A DNA stretch of 38,701 nucleotides from Bacteroidales bacterium (GCA_016933115.1 JAFGBL010000288.1:1-38701), one strand, 5' to 3'. Shown: positions 9,601-18,654, counted from the stretch's first letter. Program-made: numbers and translations. The notes: generated from the letters alone by a model not told the origin.

Positions 9601-9670
9601 CAAAAATACGAAAGATTAGGTGTTGGATTGTGGATTATAATCCGCCGAAATAAATTAAAACTTAATTTTG
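9601..9670. promoter_or_regulatory. Divergent intergenic region with TAnnTTTG-like -7 boxes
   Basis: The gap between the leftward thioesterase and the rightward RNase HI gene contains one TAnnTTTG -7 match on each strand: TATTTTTG on the minus strand (9608-9601) and TAATTTTG on the plus strand (9663-9670). Neither has a convincing TTTG -33 box at the right distance. They are weak promoter candidates that fit the divergent layout. Confidence 0.3.
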
Positions 9671-9688
9671 TTTGAAATAATCTGACTG

Positions 9689-10465
9689 ATGAAAATACAT
9701 CTTTTCCATATGAAAATTTTCGAGGAACTTTCAGATGGATTCCTGATCCTGATTGAGATGAAAGGAAAAGAGGCAGTCGTAAAATTCAATCCGGTAACAA
9801 AAAACCTTGAATTTCTGAATCTGGGAATTGTTACCGATATTTTGAAAAGAAATGAGCTTCAGTTCAGAAAGGTACTTCACATTAAAAATCCCGCAACTTA
9901 TCACTCCGGCTTCGAACTGGATTTTTCTATAACCGATGGGAAAAATGTTGAAGAATTTAATGACCTCTCAAAAATCCTTGCCTTAAACAACCGGAAACAA
10001 CCTTCATCTATTGAGGTCATCAAAGAAGGTTTGCCCGGTATTCATGAGTTGTGGATCGACGGGAGTTATATGGAGAAAAAAGGCAAAGGGGGTTGTGCGG
10101 TCATCATCAAGGACCCGTCAGGAAATTATAAGCTGGAGACTTTTACAACCAATGCCAGGAGCAGCAGCCTGACCGAACTACTGGCAGCCATCAAAGGCCT
10201 GGAATTACTAAAGAATATTGAAAAAATCAGAATTGTAACAGATAGCCAGTATGTTAGAAAGGGTCTTACGGAATGGATCATCAACTGGAAATTAAACGAC
10301 TGGCATACGGCCAACGGAGAAAAGGTAAAAAATATCGATCACTGGAAAAAATTTGATTCGCTTGCCAGTGAAAGGTATATCGAATTTAAATACGTCAAAG
10401 CCCATTCACAGCAATTTGAGAATACCATGGCGGATTTGTATGCTCGGGATATGGCCGAAAAATAG
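9689..10465 (+). CDS. Ribonuclease HI with unrecognised N-terminal domain
   Basis: 258 residues. The C-terminal ~140 residues are a complete RNase HI that cuts the RNA strand of RNA-DNA hybrids: catalytic D124 (ELWIDGSYM), E163 (LTELLAA), D185 (IVTDSQYV) and D249 (MADLYAR), plus the flexible-loop H239 (KAHSQQ). The handle region KGLTEWIINWKLNDW is present, as in E. coli-like RNase HI. The first ~115 residues are not the caulimovirus RNase HI hybrid-binding domain usually found on longer RNases HI, and I do not recognise them. They include FEELSDGFLILIEMKGKEAVVKF. It probably forms a short plus-strand unit with the alcohol dehydrogenase 34 bases downstream. Confidence 0.9.
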   Translation: MKIHLFHMKIFEELSDGFLILIEMKGKEAVVKFNPVTKNLEFLNLGIVTDILKRNELQFRKVLHIKNPATYHSGFELDFSITDGKNVEEFNDLSKILALNNRKQPSSIEVIKEGLPGIHELWIDGSYMEKKGKGGCAVIIKDPSGNYKLETFTTNARSSSLTELLAAIKGLELLKNIEKIRIVTDSQYVRKGLTEWIINWKLNDWHTANGEKVKNIDHWKKFDSLASERYIEFKYVKAHSQQFENTMADLYARDMAEK

Positions 10466-10499
10466 TTTTTATAAAGTGTTGAAATTAATCAGATATTAA

Positions 10500-11645
10500 A
10501 TGGTAAATTTTAAAATCGATAATCCGACAATAGTGCATTTCGGAAAAGATGTGATCCGGGACCTTGGAAAAACAGTGAAAATATATGGAAATAAGGTTCT
10601 GCTGGTATATGGCAAAGGCTCAATCAAAAGCAACGGAATCTATGATGCTGTCATAGAACAGTTAAATACCGCAGGTGTAGAGGTCGTTGAATATTCGGGA
10701 ATTAAACCCAATCCGGTTGTTGAAGATGTAAATGCAGCCGTAGAACTGGGTCGCAAGGAAAACATTGATCTGATCCTGGCAGTTGGTGGTGGAAGCGTCA
10801 TTGATTCAGCCAAAATTGTATCTGTAACAATACCATTGGACACCACAGCCTGGCGGGTGATGATAAAAATGGTCAGACCCGGAAAGGCCGTTCCTTTGAT
10901 CAGTGTGTTAACCCTGGCTGCGACAGGCACTGAGATGAACCAATATGCGGTGGTTCAAAATGATCAGGCGAAGAAAAAGCTGGGGATCGGTTACCGGCAG
11001 ATGTACCCAAGGCATTCCTTCCTCGATCCTCAATATACCTATTCCGTTCCGCGGAATTATACTGCATTTGGTATCGTCGATCTGATGGCACATACCTTGG
11101 AAAATTATTTCGGAAGCGGCGAAGCTACATTGTCCGACCGGTTTGTATTTGCAATTTTGAATGAGACAATTGAATACGGACCAAAACTTATCAATAATCT
11201 TCATGAATACGATCTTCGCGCAAAAATCATGTATGCCGCTACCATGGCGTTGAACGGATTGACTGGTTATGGGCGTGAATCGGGAGATTGGGGTGTTCAT
11301 GATATCGGTCATGTTATCTCCGTTTTGTTCGATACCCCCCACGGGGCAAGCCTTTCAATCGCCTATCCGGCATGGCTGAAGGTGAACAAAGATAAAATGC
11401 CGGAGCGGATAGCTCTTCTGGGAAGATCTGTTTTCGGGGTGAATTCAGCAGAAAAAACAATTGATTCACTTGAAAATTTTTTCAAATCCATTGGAAGCCC
11501 AGTGCGCCTCAATGAGGCAGGAATTCATTCAGCTAAAAAACCCGATCTCCTCGAAACCATGATCAAAAATAAGGTGCGGGGCTCCAACTTTAAACTCACT
11601 GAAGAAGAGATGGGAAAAATCGTGGAGCTGATGGATGCCGACTAA
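10500..11645 (+). CDS. Iron-containing alcohol dehydrogenase, YqhD/BDH type
   Basis: Cytoplasmic NAD(P)H-dependent aldehyde/alcohol oxidoreductase of the Fe-ADH superfamily, 381 residues. The N-terminal Rossmann-like domain shows VGGGSVIDSAK (nucleotide binding) and the TGTEMN motif. Metal ligands fall at D194 and H198 (VDLMAHTLE), H267 (WGVHDIGH) and H281 (TPHGASL), the same numbering I recall for E. coli YqhD, so the site is intact. The substrate cannot be read from sequence; butanol or short-chain aldehyde dehydrogenases are the nearest described group. It ends in a 4-base convergent overlap with the DUF2809 gene. Confidence 0.9.
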   Translation: MVNFKIDNPTIVHFGKDVIRDLGKTVKIYGNKVLLVYGKGSIKSNGIYDAVIEQLNTAGVEVVEYSGIKPNPVVEDVNAAVELGRKENIDLILAVGGGSVIDSAKIVSVTIPLDTTAWRVMIKMVRPGKAVPLISVLTLAATGTEMNQYAVVQNDQAKKKLGIGYRQMYPRHSFLDPQYTYSVPRNYTAFGIVDLMAHTLENYFGSGEATLSDRFVFAILNETIEYGPKLINNLHEYDLRAKIMYAATMALNGLTGYGRESGDWGVHDIGHVISVLFDTPHGASLSIAYPAWLKVNKDKMPERIALLGRSVFGVNSAEKTIDSLENFFKSIGSPVRLNEAGIHSAKKPDLLETMIKNKVRGSNFKLTEEEMGKIVELMDAD

Positions 11646-12040
11646 TCTTCTTTCAGGCTCAGCCGGTTAATGGTCATTAACCACAAATAACCAACCACAC
11701 TTCCCGCCAGATAGTAGGGGAAATCATTAAGATTGAAGGAACTGCCCAGGATCGATCTTCCGATAAAATTTCCCCTGAGATATTCCAGGAAGGGCGGATG
11801 CCACAATTGAAGAAATTCCAAAATACTGGTAACTGCAAACACCCAAAAAGCAACTTTGACCGGCCTGACGTTGATCAAAATAAAACCAAAAACCAGGCAC
11901 CAGAAAATTTCATACAAAAGTCCTCCGATTGAATTATTTATCCAGCCCTGTGCGGGGCCTTCATAAAACTTGGACAAAAAACCGATTGGTGTGATAACAA
12001 TAAGTGAAAGTAAAATTATCAGTCTTTTCCTGTTCATCAT
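11642..12040 (-). CDS. DUF2809-type small integral membrane protein
   Basis: About 133 residues from ATG 12040; a TTG at 12052 or the next ATG at 12037 are alternative starts. There are four hydrophobic segments, and the motifs EFLQLWHPPFLEYLRGNFIGRSILGSSFNLNDFPYYLAGSVVGY fall in pieces matching the DUF2809 family (VanZ-like layout, WxPxxLxxxR and a conserved Asp before the last helix). Function is unknown. Its convergent position with the alcohol dehydrogenase suggests no operon partner. Confidence 0.7.
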   Translation of the reverse strand: MMNRKRLIILLSLIVITPIGFLSKFYEGPAQGWINNSIGGLLYEIFWCLVFGFILINVRPVKVAFWVFAVTSILEFLQLWHPPFLEYLRGNFIGRSILGSSFNLNDFPYYLAGSVVGYLWLMTINRLSLKED

Positions 12041-12084
12041 AATATGTGGCAAATTGGCTATAAATTTATGATTAATTTTACAGA

Positions 12085-12135
12085 ACGACAGAACGCTGAT
12101 TATTAGAATCAGGCAGATTTTCGCGGATTAATTAA
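12085..12135. repeat. Degenerate palindromic intergenic element
   Basis: This stretch holds the inverted repeat CTGATT-attag-AATCAG, followed by GCAGATTTTCGCGGATTAATT. It resembles the degenerate cgCTGATT / GCAGATT / GCGGATT repeats scattered through many Bacteroidetes genomes. It is seen only once here, so the repeat status is from general knowledge, not from copies in the window. Confidence 0.35.
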
Positions 12136-12172
12136 TTTTTACTGGGCGAAATAGTAATAAAAAACTCCAAAT

Positions 12173-12826
12173 ATGTCAAGAAATGCTATAATTGCCGGAG
12201 CGACAGGGCTTGTGGGAGCAGAACTCCTGAAACTACTAATAAAGTCGCAATCCTACGATAAAATACTTGTGCTCAACAGAAAAGAGGTGAAGTTTGATTC
12301 GCCTAAGGTCATTGGACATGTCATTGATTTTGATAAATTAGATGAATTCGATCCAGGAGTTAAAATTGATGACGTTTTTTGCTGTTTGGGGACAACCATC
12401 AAAAAAGCCAAAACAAAAGAAAATTTCCGTAAAGTGGATTTTGACTATGTTGTAGGGTTGGCTAAAAAATCCAAAGATTGGAATGCTTCGAAATTTTTGG
12501 TCATCAGCTCATTGGGAGCCAATACCAAATCGGGCATCTTTTACAGCCGGGTCAAAGGTGAAATGGAAAATACATTACAGAAACTTGATCTGCCTCATTT
12601 ATTTATTTTCCGGCCTTCGCTTTTAATGGGCGACCGGAATGAAAGTCGTCCAGGTGAAAAAACCGCAATCATGGTTTACAAAGTAATCAACCCGCTATTT
12701 TTTGGGAAACTAAAGAAATATAAGGGTATCAAAATTGAAAAAGTCGCAAAAGCAATAATCGAAACAGCTATACACAGTGAGGACACATTTAAAATATTTG
12801 AATCAGATGAAATCCAGGGTTATTAG
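12173..12826 (+). CDS. Atypical SDR / HTATIP2-like NAD(P)-binding protein
   Basis: 217 residues. The N-terminus AIIAGATGLVGAELLKLL is a Rossmann GxxGxxG nucleotide-binding motif. VFCCLGTTIKKAKTKENFRKVDFDY and FLVISSLGANTKSGIFYSRVKGEME match the atypical SDR group that includes HTATIP2/TIP30-like and YwnB-like proteins: SS near the active site, with YSRVKGE in place of the YxxxK dyad. It is probably a cytoplasmic oxidoreductase or NAD(P)H-sensing protein; the substrate is unknown. Its last 20 bases overlap the start of the MEMO-like gene, indicating coupled expression. Confidence 0.78.
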   Translation: MSRNAIIAGATGLVGAELLKLLIKSQSYDKILVLNRKEVKFDSPKVIGHVIDFDKLDEFDPGVKIDDVFCCLGTTIKKAKTKENFRKVDFDYVVGLAKKSKDWNASKFLVISSLGANTKSGIFYSRVKGEMENTLQKLDLPHLFIFRPSLLMGDRNESRPGEKTAIMVYKVINPLFFGKLKKYKGIKIEKVAKAIIETAIHSEDTFKIFESDEIQGY

Positions 12827-13895
12827 ATATTGGTTAATGGTTATTGGTTTTTTGTTTCTTCTGGCTTGTCAGCAGCAATTAAAACAAGTGAATAAAAATA
12901 TCCGTTCTCTTGCTGATACGGTTGGGTTTGCGCAATTTGGATGGCAGATGGACAGTGTGATGGACCGCATTGAACGAATGGAAAAACAGGACCATGAGAT
13001 ACTGCATTTCCAGGGCGATCCCAAAGTAATCATTTCTCCCCATGACGATTATGCCTATGTGGGAAGCCTTTACCCAGCCGCCCTTTCAAACATCAGGGCC
13101 AAAATAATCATCCTTTTTGGTGTAGCTCATAAGGCCCGTTTATTGAATTTGCAAAACCAGGTAGTTTTCGACAGTTATGACGAATGGAAATGTCCCTACG
13201 GACCGGTCAAAGTTTCCGGAATCCGGGAAGAGATCATTCAAAACATGCCGCATTCATTGATGCAGGTGAACGATTCGATGCAGCGGATGGAACACTCGGT
13301 AGAAGCAATCATTCCATTTCTTCAATATTATAACCGCAACATCGAGGTTGTTTCGATCCTGGTGCCTTACATGTCTTTCGAAAAAATGCAGGATATCGCC
13401 GATACCCTGGCAAAAGCAATTAAAAAAGCGACCATTGACAAGGGCCTGGTCTGGGGTACGGATTTTGCTTTTGTGATCTCATCCGATGCTGTTCATTATG
13501 GCGATGAGGGCTGGGGAGGCAGCAATTTTGCAACTTTCGGTACCGACAGTGCAGGCTATACACAGGCCGTTGCATATGAACACGAGATTTTGGATACGTT
13601 ATCAGGTAATTTAAACCCGGAAAAAGTAAAAGCTTTTTGCAATTTTACTGTGGATGAAAAGGACTTCAAGCAATACAAATGGACCTGGTGCGGGCGCTAT
13701 TCGGTTCCCCTGGGATTGTTAACTGCTTTCTACCTGAACGAAGCAGCCGGAAATGAACCCCTCACAGGAACGCAAATCGGCTATGCAACCAGCATCGATC
13801 ACCCCACATTGGAAGTTAAAGATTTGGGTATGGGACTGACGGCCCCGGCCAATATGCATCACTGGGTTGGATATGCGGCAATAGGTTACAAATAA
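12807..13895 (+). CDS. MEMO-like (AmmeMemoRadiSam B) lipoprotein
   Basis: I take ATG 12807 as the start because it gives a clean lipoprotein signal (MKSRVIRYWLMVIGFLFLLAC, Cys21). A longer in-frame start at 12777 would add ten charged residues. The body (362 residues) is a MEMO/LigB-fold protein: SPHDDYAYVGSLYPAAL with H79, FGVAHKA with H108, MEHSVEAIIPFLQYY, and WCGRYSVPLG with C295. These correspond to the His-His-Cys metal site of MEMO. No AMMECR1 or radical-SAM partner is adjacent. After Cys21 comes QQQLKQ without acidic residues, so periplasmic rather than surface location is likely. The catalytic role of this family is not settled. Confidence 0.8.
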   Translation: MKSRVIRYWLMVIGFLFLLACQQQLKQVNKNIRSLADTVGFAQFGWQMDSVMDRIERMEKQDHEILHFQGDPKVIISPHDDYAYVGSLYPAALSNIRAKIIILFGVAHKARLLNLQNQVVFDSYDEWKCPYGPVKVSGIREEIIQNMPHSLMQVNDSMQRMEHSVEAIIPFLQYYNRNIEVVSILVPYMSFEKMQDIADTLAKAIKKATIDKGLVWGTDFAFVISSDAVHYGDEGWGGSNFATFGTDSAGYTQAVAYEHEILDTLSGNLNPEKVKAFCNFTVDEKDFKQYKWTWCGRYSVPLGLLTAFYLNEAAGNEPLTGTQIGYATSIDHPTLEVKDLGMGLTAPANMHHWVGYAAIGYK

Positions 13896-14071
13896 ATTGA
13901 CTATCATGAGCTGAACTGGCTAAACTGACTGGAATCAGACCTTTCAGGTTGCTGAAGGCTAAGGTACTGTAATACTCCGAAAAAAAAGAATTGATATAAA
14001 TTGCGGATTCGTCTATCCTTTTTAAGTACCAATTTCCATTTCTTTTTTTACATTTGACCTTTTTCCTATCA

Positions 14072-15859
14072 ATGAGAATCAGGTCGCTGTCGGATAAAAT
14101 CGTACTTTATTTTGTAATCATCGGTATCACTGCCATTGCAGTTGTCAGTACCTATTCCTTTTTTACTTCCAAAAATGCTTTACTGAACAGGACATTCGAT
14201 CAACTGACTTCCGTCAGGGTAGTCAAAAAAAACCAGGTTAAACGCTTTTTCCAGGATCGCCTGGGTGAAATGGAATTGATCACACATACCGATGGCATTT
14301 CAACACTTGAAAAATCGGGTGAAACGTTTAATAACAACAAACAACATCAATATTTATGGGAACACCTCCGGCTGAGCGGGTATTACAGAGCTGTTTTTTT
14401 ACAACAAAAAAGTGGTGAAATTGTCACCTGTAATTTTAGTCATAAGCAACTGCATTTTCAAAGTTTTGATGCTCCTGAAAAAAATCCTGTTTCAGAGATT
14501 TTGAACGGGGATGTTTCTATGGAAACCCGCAGGATCCATGATTATGTTTTTGATTCGCTAATAAATTTACCCCGAATATTTATTTCTGGTTCTATGCAAA
14601 CAGCATTGAATGACAAATATTTAAAGGCCGTTCTCGAAATTTCTATTGATGCCATCAATGCCATCATGCTGGAACAAAATCCCGGCGACGGTTTGGGCCA
14701 GTCGGGTGAATCATACCTGGTGGGTGCAGATGGGTTGATGCGCAGCACTTCTCGGTTTCAATCGAATTCCATAATGCGTGTGAAGGTAGGGACTGATGCT
14801 GTAAAAAATGCCCTGGAAAATATAACAGGAACTTCGGTTATCATGGATTACCGTGGAATTAATGTACTCAGTTCCTATAGCCAGGTTGACATACCCGGCC
14901 TCAATTGGGTCATCCTGGCCGAAATCGACTATGCAGAAGCTACACGCTCCATTTATTTTATCCGGAACAATATCCTCCTGCTCACCATTTTAGTCGGTAT
15001 CATTGTATTTATCATATCATACATTTTTTCCAAACGGATCACATCGCCGTTGATCAAACTCACCGATGCAACAGCCAATATTAAAAGTGGCAATCTTAAT
15101 GTGATCCTTCCGAAAATTAATAATGACGAGATCGGGCAACTGACCAACTCATTTAATGGCATGGCGCAAAGTTTACGTGAAAAAGAAACAGAGTTGAAGG
15201 AAGAACGGAATAAACGTTTTACAGCCATGATCGATGGGCAGGAAATTGAACGCCAGCGATTATCACGGGAGTTGCATGATGGATTGGGCCAATCACTGAT
15301 CGCGTTGAAACTCAGGCTCGAAAGCATTGACCTGAAGGATGCCTGTTCGTCAGGAAAAACACTAAAAAATGTCAAACAATCTTTTGACGACACCATCAAT
15401 GAGATCAGGCGCATCTCAAACGACCTGATGCCGGCAGTATTGCTGGAGTTCGGGTTGATCACCACATTGAAAAACATTTGCGAATCCATTTCGGAGAACT
15501 CCGGCATTGACCTTCGCTGTTCATATTCGGGAAAGTTCAACGACCTCGATAACCGAACCACGATCTATCTTTTCCGGATCATTCAGGAAGCGTTGAACAA
15601 TATTGTGAAGCATGCCGGTGCCAGCAGGGCCGAAGTCAGTCTTGAACGAGCCGATAAATTAATCAAGGCAACTATTTCGGACAATGGCATTGGTTTACCT
15701 CAAAATGAGAGGGTAAAACACACCGGCAACGGTATACCCAATATGCGGGAAAGGGTCCGATTGCTTCACGGAAAAATTAATATTGAATCAGAAAACGGTA
15801 AAGGCATAATCATCAGGATTGAAATACCGGTAAAAGAAACAAAACATGGAAACAATTAA
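14072..15859 (+). CDS. Cache-HAMP sensor histidine kinase (NarX/DegS class)
   Basis: 595 residues from ATG 14072 (a TTG at 14054 is in frame but less likely). TM1 is near residues 12-32, then a ~260-residue periplasmic sensor with Cache-like features (GQSGESYLVGADGLMRSTSRF; VLSSYSQVDIPGLNWVILAEID). TM2 is near residue 305 and is followed by a HAMP domain (SPLIKLTDATANIKSGNLN). The kinase core is HisKA_3 type with phospho-acceptor H402 (QRLSRELHDGLGQ), then HATPase_c (NNIVKHAGA, DNGIGLP, GNGIPNMRERV). It overlaps the response regulator by 14 bases, so the two form one pair. The ligand is unknown; the neighbouring porin and ammonium transporter hint at nitrogen. Confidence 0.9.
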   Translation: MRIRSLSDKIVLYFVIIGITAIAVVSTYSFFTSKNALLNRTFDQLTSVRVVKKNQVKRFFQDRLGEMELITHTDGISTLEKSGETFNNNKQHQYLWEHLRLSGYYRAVFLQQKSGEIVTCNFSHKQLHFQSFDAPEKNPVSEILNGDVSMETRRIHDYVFDSLINLPRIFISGSMQTALNDKYLKAVLEISIDAINAIMLEQNPGDGLGQSGESYLVGADGLMRSTSRFQSNSIMRVKVGTDAVKNALENITGTSVIMDYRGINVLSSYSQVDIPGLNWVILAEIDYAEATRSIYFIRNNILLLTILVGIIVFIISYIFSKRITSPLIKLTDATANIKSGNLNVILPKINNDEIGQLTNSFNGMAQSLREKETELKEERNKRFTAMIDGQEIERQRLSRELHDGLGQSLIALKLRLESIDLKDACSSGKTLKNVKQSFDDTINEIRRISNDLMPAVLLEFGLITTLKNICESISENSGIDLRCSYSGKFNDLDNRTTIYLFRIIQEALNNIVKHAGASRAEVSLERADKLIKATISDNGIGLPQNERVKHTGNGIPNMRERVRLLHGKINIESENGKGIIIRIEIPVKETKHGNN

Positions 15860-16496
15860 TGTAATTCTGGTAGACGACCACGACATCGTTCGGGACGGGA
15901 TCAGGGCATTGATCGAAACTGATGGTATCAGGGTAATTAATGAAGCCCCCTCAGCCAAAGAGTTTTTTAGTTTGCTGAAAATAAAACAGCCCGATATCGC
16001 AATCCTTGATATCAGCCTGCCCGATATTTCCGGAATCGAGATCACCAAAATACTGTCAGTCGACTATTCTTCCGTTAAGGTGATCATCCTTTCCATGCAC
16101 CTCAATGAAGACTTTATTTTTAATGCTGTGAAAGCTGGAGCCAGGGCCTACCTTCCCAAAAATACTACCCGCAACGAACTGGTGGAAGCAATTCATAAAG
16201 TGAATTCAGGTGAAGAGTACTTTAGTGAACCGGTGTCGAATATCATCCTGAGAAGTTACATCAAAAAGGCGAAAACCAACGAAAATGAACAGGTTGAAAA
16301 TGCTCTATCCAAACGGGAACTTGAAATCTTAAGGTTGTTTGCCGAAGGGAAATCCAACAAAGAAATTGCCGATATGCTCTTCATTTCTAGCCGGACCGTT
16401 GAATCCCACAAAAACCATATCATGCAGAAGCTCGGACTGAAATCAACGGTTGAACTGATCAAATTTGCCATTAAAAACCACATTGTGGAAATTTAG
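15846..16496 (+). CDS. NarL/FixJ-family response regulator
   Basis: 216 residues. The receiver domain contains the acidic pair in LVDDHDIVRDG, the phospho-acceptor D55 (IAILDISLPD) and K105-region AYLPKN. The C-terminal LuxR/GerE HTH (LSKRELEILRLFAEGKSNKEIADMLFISSRTVESHKNHIMQKLGL) is a textbook DNA-binding domain. It is the cognate partner of the overlapping kinase. Likely targets include the outer-membrane protein and amt genes just downstream, where a small inverted repeat occurs; that link is inference. Confidence 0.93.
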   Translation: METINVILVDDHDIVRDGIRALIETDGIRVINEAPSAKEFFSLLKIKQPDIAILDISLPDISGIEITKILSVDYSSVKVIILSMHLNEDFIFNAVKAGARAYLPKNTTRNELVEAIHKVNSGEEYFSEPVSNIILRSYIKKAKTNENEQVENALSKRELEILRLFAEGKSNKEIADMLFISSRTVESHKNHIMQKLGLKSTVELIKFAIKNHIVEI

Positions 16497-16543
16497 GGGC
16501 CGGTTCTTAAATAAGTAAATCACGTACCGATTAGTCCGAAATA

Positions 16544-16562
16544 TACTGATATAATTTCAGTA
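16544..16562. promoter_or_regulatory. Small inverted repeat upstream of the barrel-protein/amt unit
   Basis: TACTGA (16544-16549) and TCAGTA (16557-16562) form a 6-base inverted repeat with a 7-base A/T spacer, about 70 bases before the barrel gene start. NarL-type regulators bind short inverted repeats of this sort, but the element is too short to be certain. Confidence 0.25.
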
Positions 16563-16628
16563 ATTACCTAATTGAAATTCCGCCCGGGTATTTAAACCTT
16601 TGTCTCATAAATTTTAAACTTTAAAATA

Positions 16629-17381
16629 ATGATGAGACGAATTTCATTTTTTCACACGGTTTTATTCGTGAGTTTGGGTTTGGTGTTATCGGTGCAATCG
16701 CTGATGGGCCAGAACAAACTGACACTTGATCCGGGAGTTGACCTCGTTAGCCGGTATATCTGGAGAGGGACAGATTTTGGCAATTCTCCTGCAATCCAAC
16801 CTGCCCTGGAGCTGGGATTCGGCGGATTTGCAATAGGTGCATGGGGTTCTTACGCAACAAACGATGCAAATTTCCAGGAGGCCGACTTGTATGTGTCCTA
16901 TACATTCAATGATATACTGACATTGATGGTTACGGACTATTTTTTACCAGATGGGAATATTTCAAACAATAAGTATTTTGAATATGATTCCGACAATACC
17001 GGCCATGTTTTTGAAGGGGCCTTGAGTTTCAACGGAACCGAGAAAATTCCTTTAAGTTTAATGGTTGGGGTCAATTTTTATGGCGCTGATGCCCGAACAT
17101 ATGATAATGAACTTCAATATTCAACCTATATTGAACTGGGCTATTCAGCAACGGTTAAAGAAACCTCATTGGATGTTTTCATTGGAGGAACTCCCAACAA
17201 CCCGGATTCAGATAAAGGAGAAACAGGTTATTATGGTCCGTCAGCAGGTATTATAAATATTGGTGTAACAGCAGGAAATGAGATTCAAATCACCGAAAAA
17301 TTTGCATTACCAGTCAATGTTTCGGTCATCACCAATCCCCAGCAACAAAATATCTTTTTTGTATTTGGAATTTCGCTTTAA
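16629..17381 (+). CDS. TorF-like putative outer-membrane barrel protein
   Basis: 250 residues with a signal peptide (about residues 1-27, ending SLMGQ). The mature protein consists of amphipathic strands, starts with a LDPGVDLVSRYIWRG motif and ends in FFVFGISL, typical of the TorF-family putative porins and other small outer-membrane beta-barrels. It is 34 bases from the ammonium transporter with a good AGGAG ribosome site in the gap, so both are likely one transcript. Role in passage of small solutes such as ammonium or amines is a context guess. Confidence 0.78.
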   Translation: MMRRISFFHTVLFVSLGLVLSVQSLMGQNKLTLDPGVDLVSRYIWRGTDFGNSPAIQPALELGFGGFAIGAWGSYATNDANFQEADLYVSYTFNDILTLMVTDYFLPDGNISNNKYFEYDSDNTGHVFEGALSFNGTEKIPLSLMVGVNFYGADARTYDNELQYSTYIELGYSATVKETSLDVFIGGTPNNPDSDKGETGYYGPSAGIINIGVTAGNEIQITEKFALPVNVSVITNPQQQNIFFVFGISL

Positions 17382-17415
17382 TAAAATCATTCATTAAAAA
17401 TAGGAGATAAAAATT

Positions 17416-18627
17416 ATGTTCGATAGCGGTTCAACCGGATTTATGATCCTTGCCACCAGCCTTGTGATGCTGATGACGCCCGGCCTTGCCTTTTTCTATG
17501 GCGGTTTGGCCGGAAAAAGAAACATCCTGGGTATCATGATCCAGACATTTGTTTCATTGGGTATCACCACCATCATGTGGGTGGCAGTTGGGTTTTCCTT
17601 GTGTTTCAGTGGTGGCGAAGGTGGAATCATTGGAAATCTTAACCATGTTTTTTTAAATGGGATTCCTTTTGATGCGGCATTTTCCAATGGTAAGTACCCC
17701 ATGTATATTTTCATTTCTTACCAGATGATGTTTGCCATCATCACACCTGCACTTATCACAGGGGCTTTTGTAAACAGGGTAACTTTCAAGGCTTATTTGA
17801 TATTCCTCGTTTTATGGCAATTGTTTGTTTATTATCCTTTTGTCCATATGGTTTGGGGTGGTGGATTTCTTGCCGAGATGGGCGTTAAGGATTTTGCAGG
17901 AGGTATTGTTGTTCATGCAACAGCAGGTTTTGCAGCTTTGGCTTCAGTATTCTATGTAGGAAAACGTCGCGACACTGCTTCTCCGCCCAATAGCATTCCG
18001 TTGGTAGCTATCGGAACCGGCTTGCTGTGGTTCGGATGGTACGGATTTAATGCCGGAAGTGAACTAGATGTTGATGCTATTACAACGCTGGCTTTCCTTA
18101 ATACTGATGTAGCTGCATCTTTTGCAGCCATTACCTGGATGGTGATCGAATGGTCGAGGTCCCGTAAACCTAAATTTGTCGGATTGCTGACCGGTGCGGT
18201 CGCCGGGTTGGCAACAATTACGCCCGCAGCAGGTTTTGTTCCATTGTGGGCAGCAATATTAATCGGTATCGCAGCCGGTTCGATTTGTTACATTGCGGTT
18301 CAGTTTAAAAACAAACTCGGATGGGATGATGCATTGGATGTTTGGGGTGTTCATGGTATAGGTGGAACATTAGGAACCATTTTACTGGGTGTTTTTGCTG
18401 TTGAGGCCATCGGTGGTCAGTCCGGATTGATCGAAGGTGATGTTGCCTTTTTCCTCAAAGAGGTAATAGCAGTTCTGGTGGGGGCAGCTTATGCATTTCT
18501 GTTTACCTATTTGATGCTCATTATAATCAATGTAATTACTCCTGTCAAGGTGACTGAAGCGGAAGAAGATATTGGACTTGACGATTCGATACATGGTGAA
18601 AAAGCATACGACGAAGGCGCATTATAA
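17416..18627 (+). CDS. amt: Ammonium transporter, Amt/MEP/Rh family
   Basis: Inner-membrane ammonium channel with 403 residues and about 11 membrane helices. Landmarks are FFYGGLAGKRNILGIMIQTF, the twin pore histidines H167 (VVHATAGFAAL) and H313 (GVHGIGGTLGT), and FVHMVWGGGFL with the outer gate aromatic region. It starts after a strong AGGAG site. Unlike many bacteria there is no glnK/glnB next to it in this window, and the cytoplasmic tail is short (TEAEEDIGLDDSIHGEKAYDEG). A strong terminator follows at 18655. Confidence 0.95.
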   Translation: MFDSGSTGFMILATSLVMLMTPGLAFFYGGLAGKRNILGIMIQTFVSLGITTIMWVAVGFSLCFSGGEGGIIGNLNHVFLNGIPFDAAFSNGKYPMYIFISYQMMFAIITPALITGAFVNRVTFKAYLIFLVLWQLFVYYPFVHMVWGGGFLAEMGVKDFAGGIVVHATAGFAALASVFYVGKRRDTASPPNSIPLVAIGTGLLWFGWYGFNAGSELDVDAITTLAFLNTDVAASFAAITWMVIEWSRSRKPKFVGLLTGAVAGLATITPAAGFVPLWAAILIGIAAGSICYIAVQFKNKLGWDDALDVWGVHGIGGTLGTILLGVFAVEAIGGQSGLIEGDVAFFLKEVIAVLVGAAYAFLFTYLMLIIINVITPVKVTEAEEDIGLDDSIHGEKAYDEGAL

Positions 18628-18654
18628 TTTATTTTGAATGCGGATTTAGATTGT

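Noticed and set aside
13950-13975. Short hairpin (CTTTCAG with CTGAAGG) after the MEMO-like gene
   Set aside because: Only about seven pairs with one G-U and no T run; too weak to call a terminator.
14953-15561. 202-codon reverse-strand frame inside the histidine kinase
   Set aside because: Shadow of conserved HAMP and HisKA_3 coding sequence.
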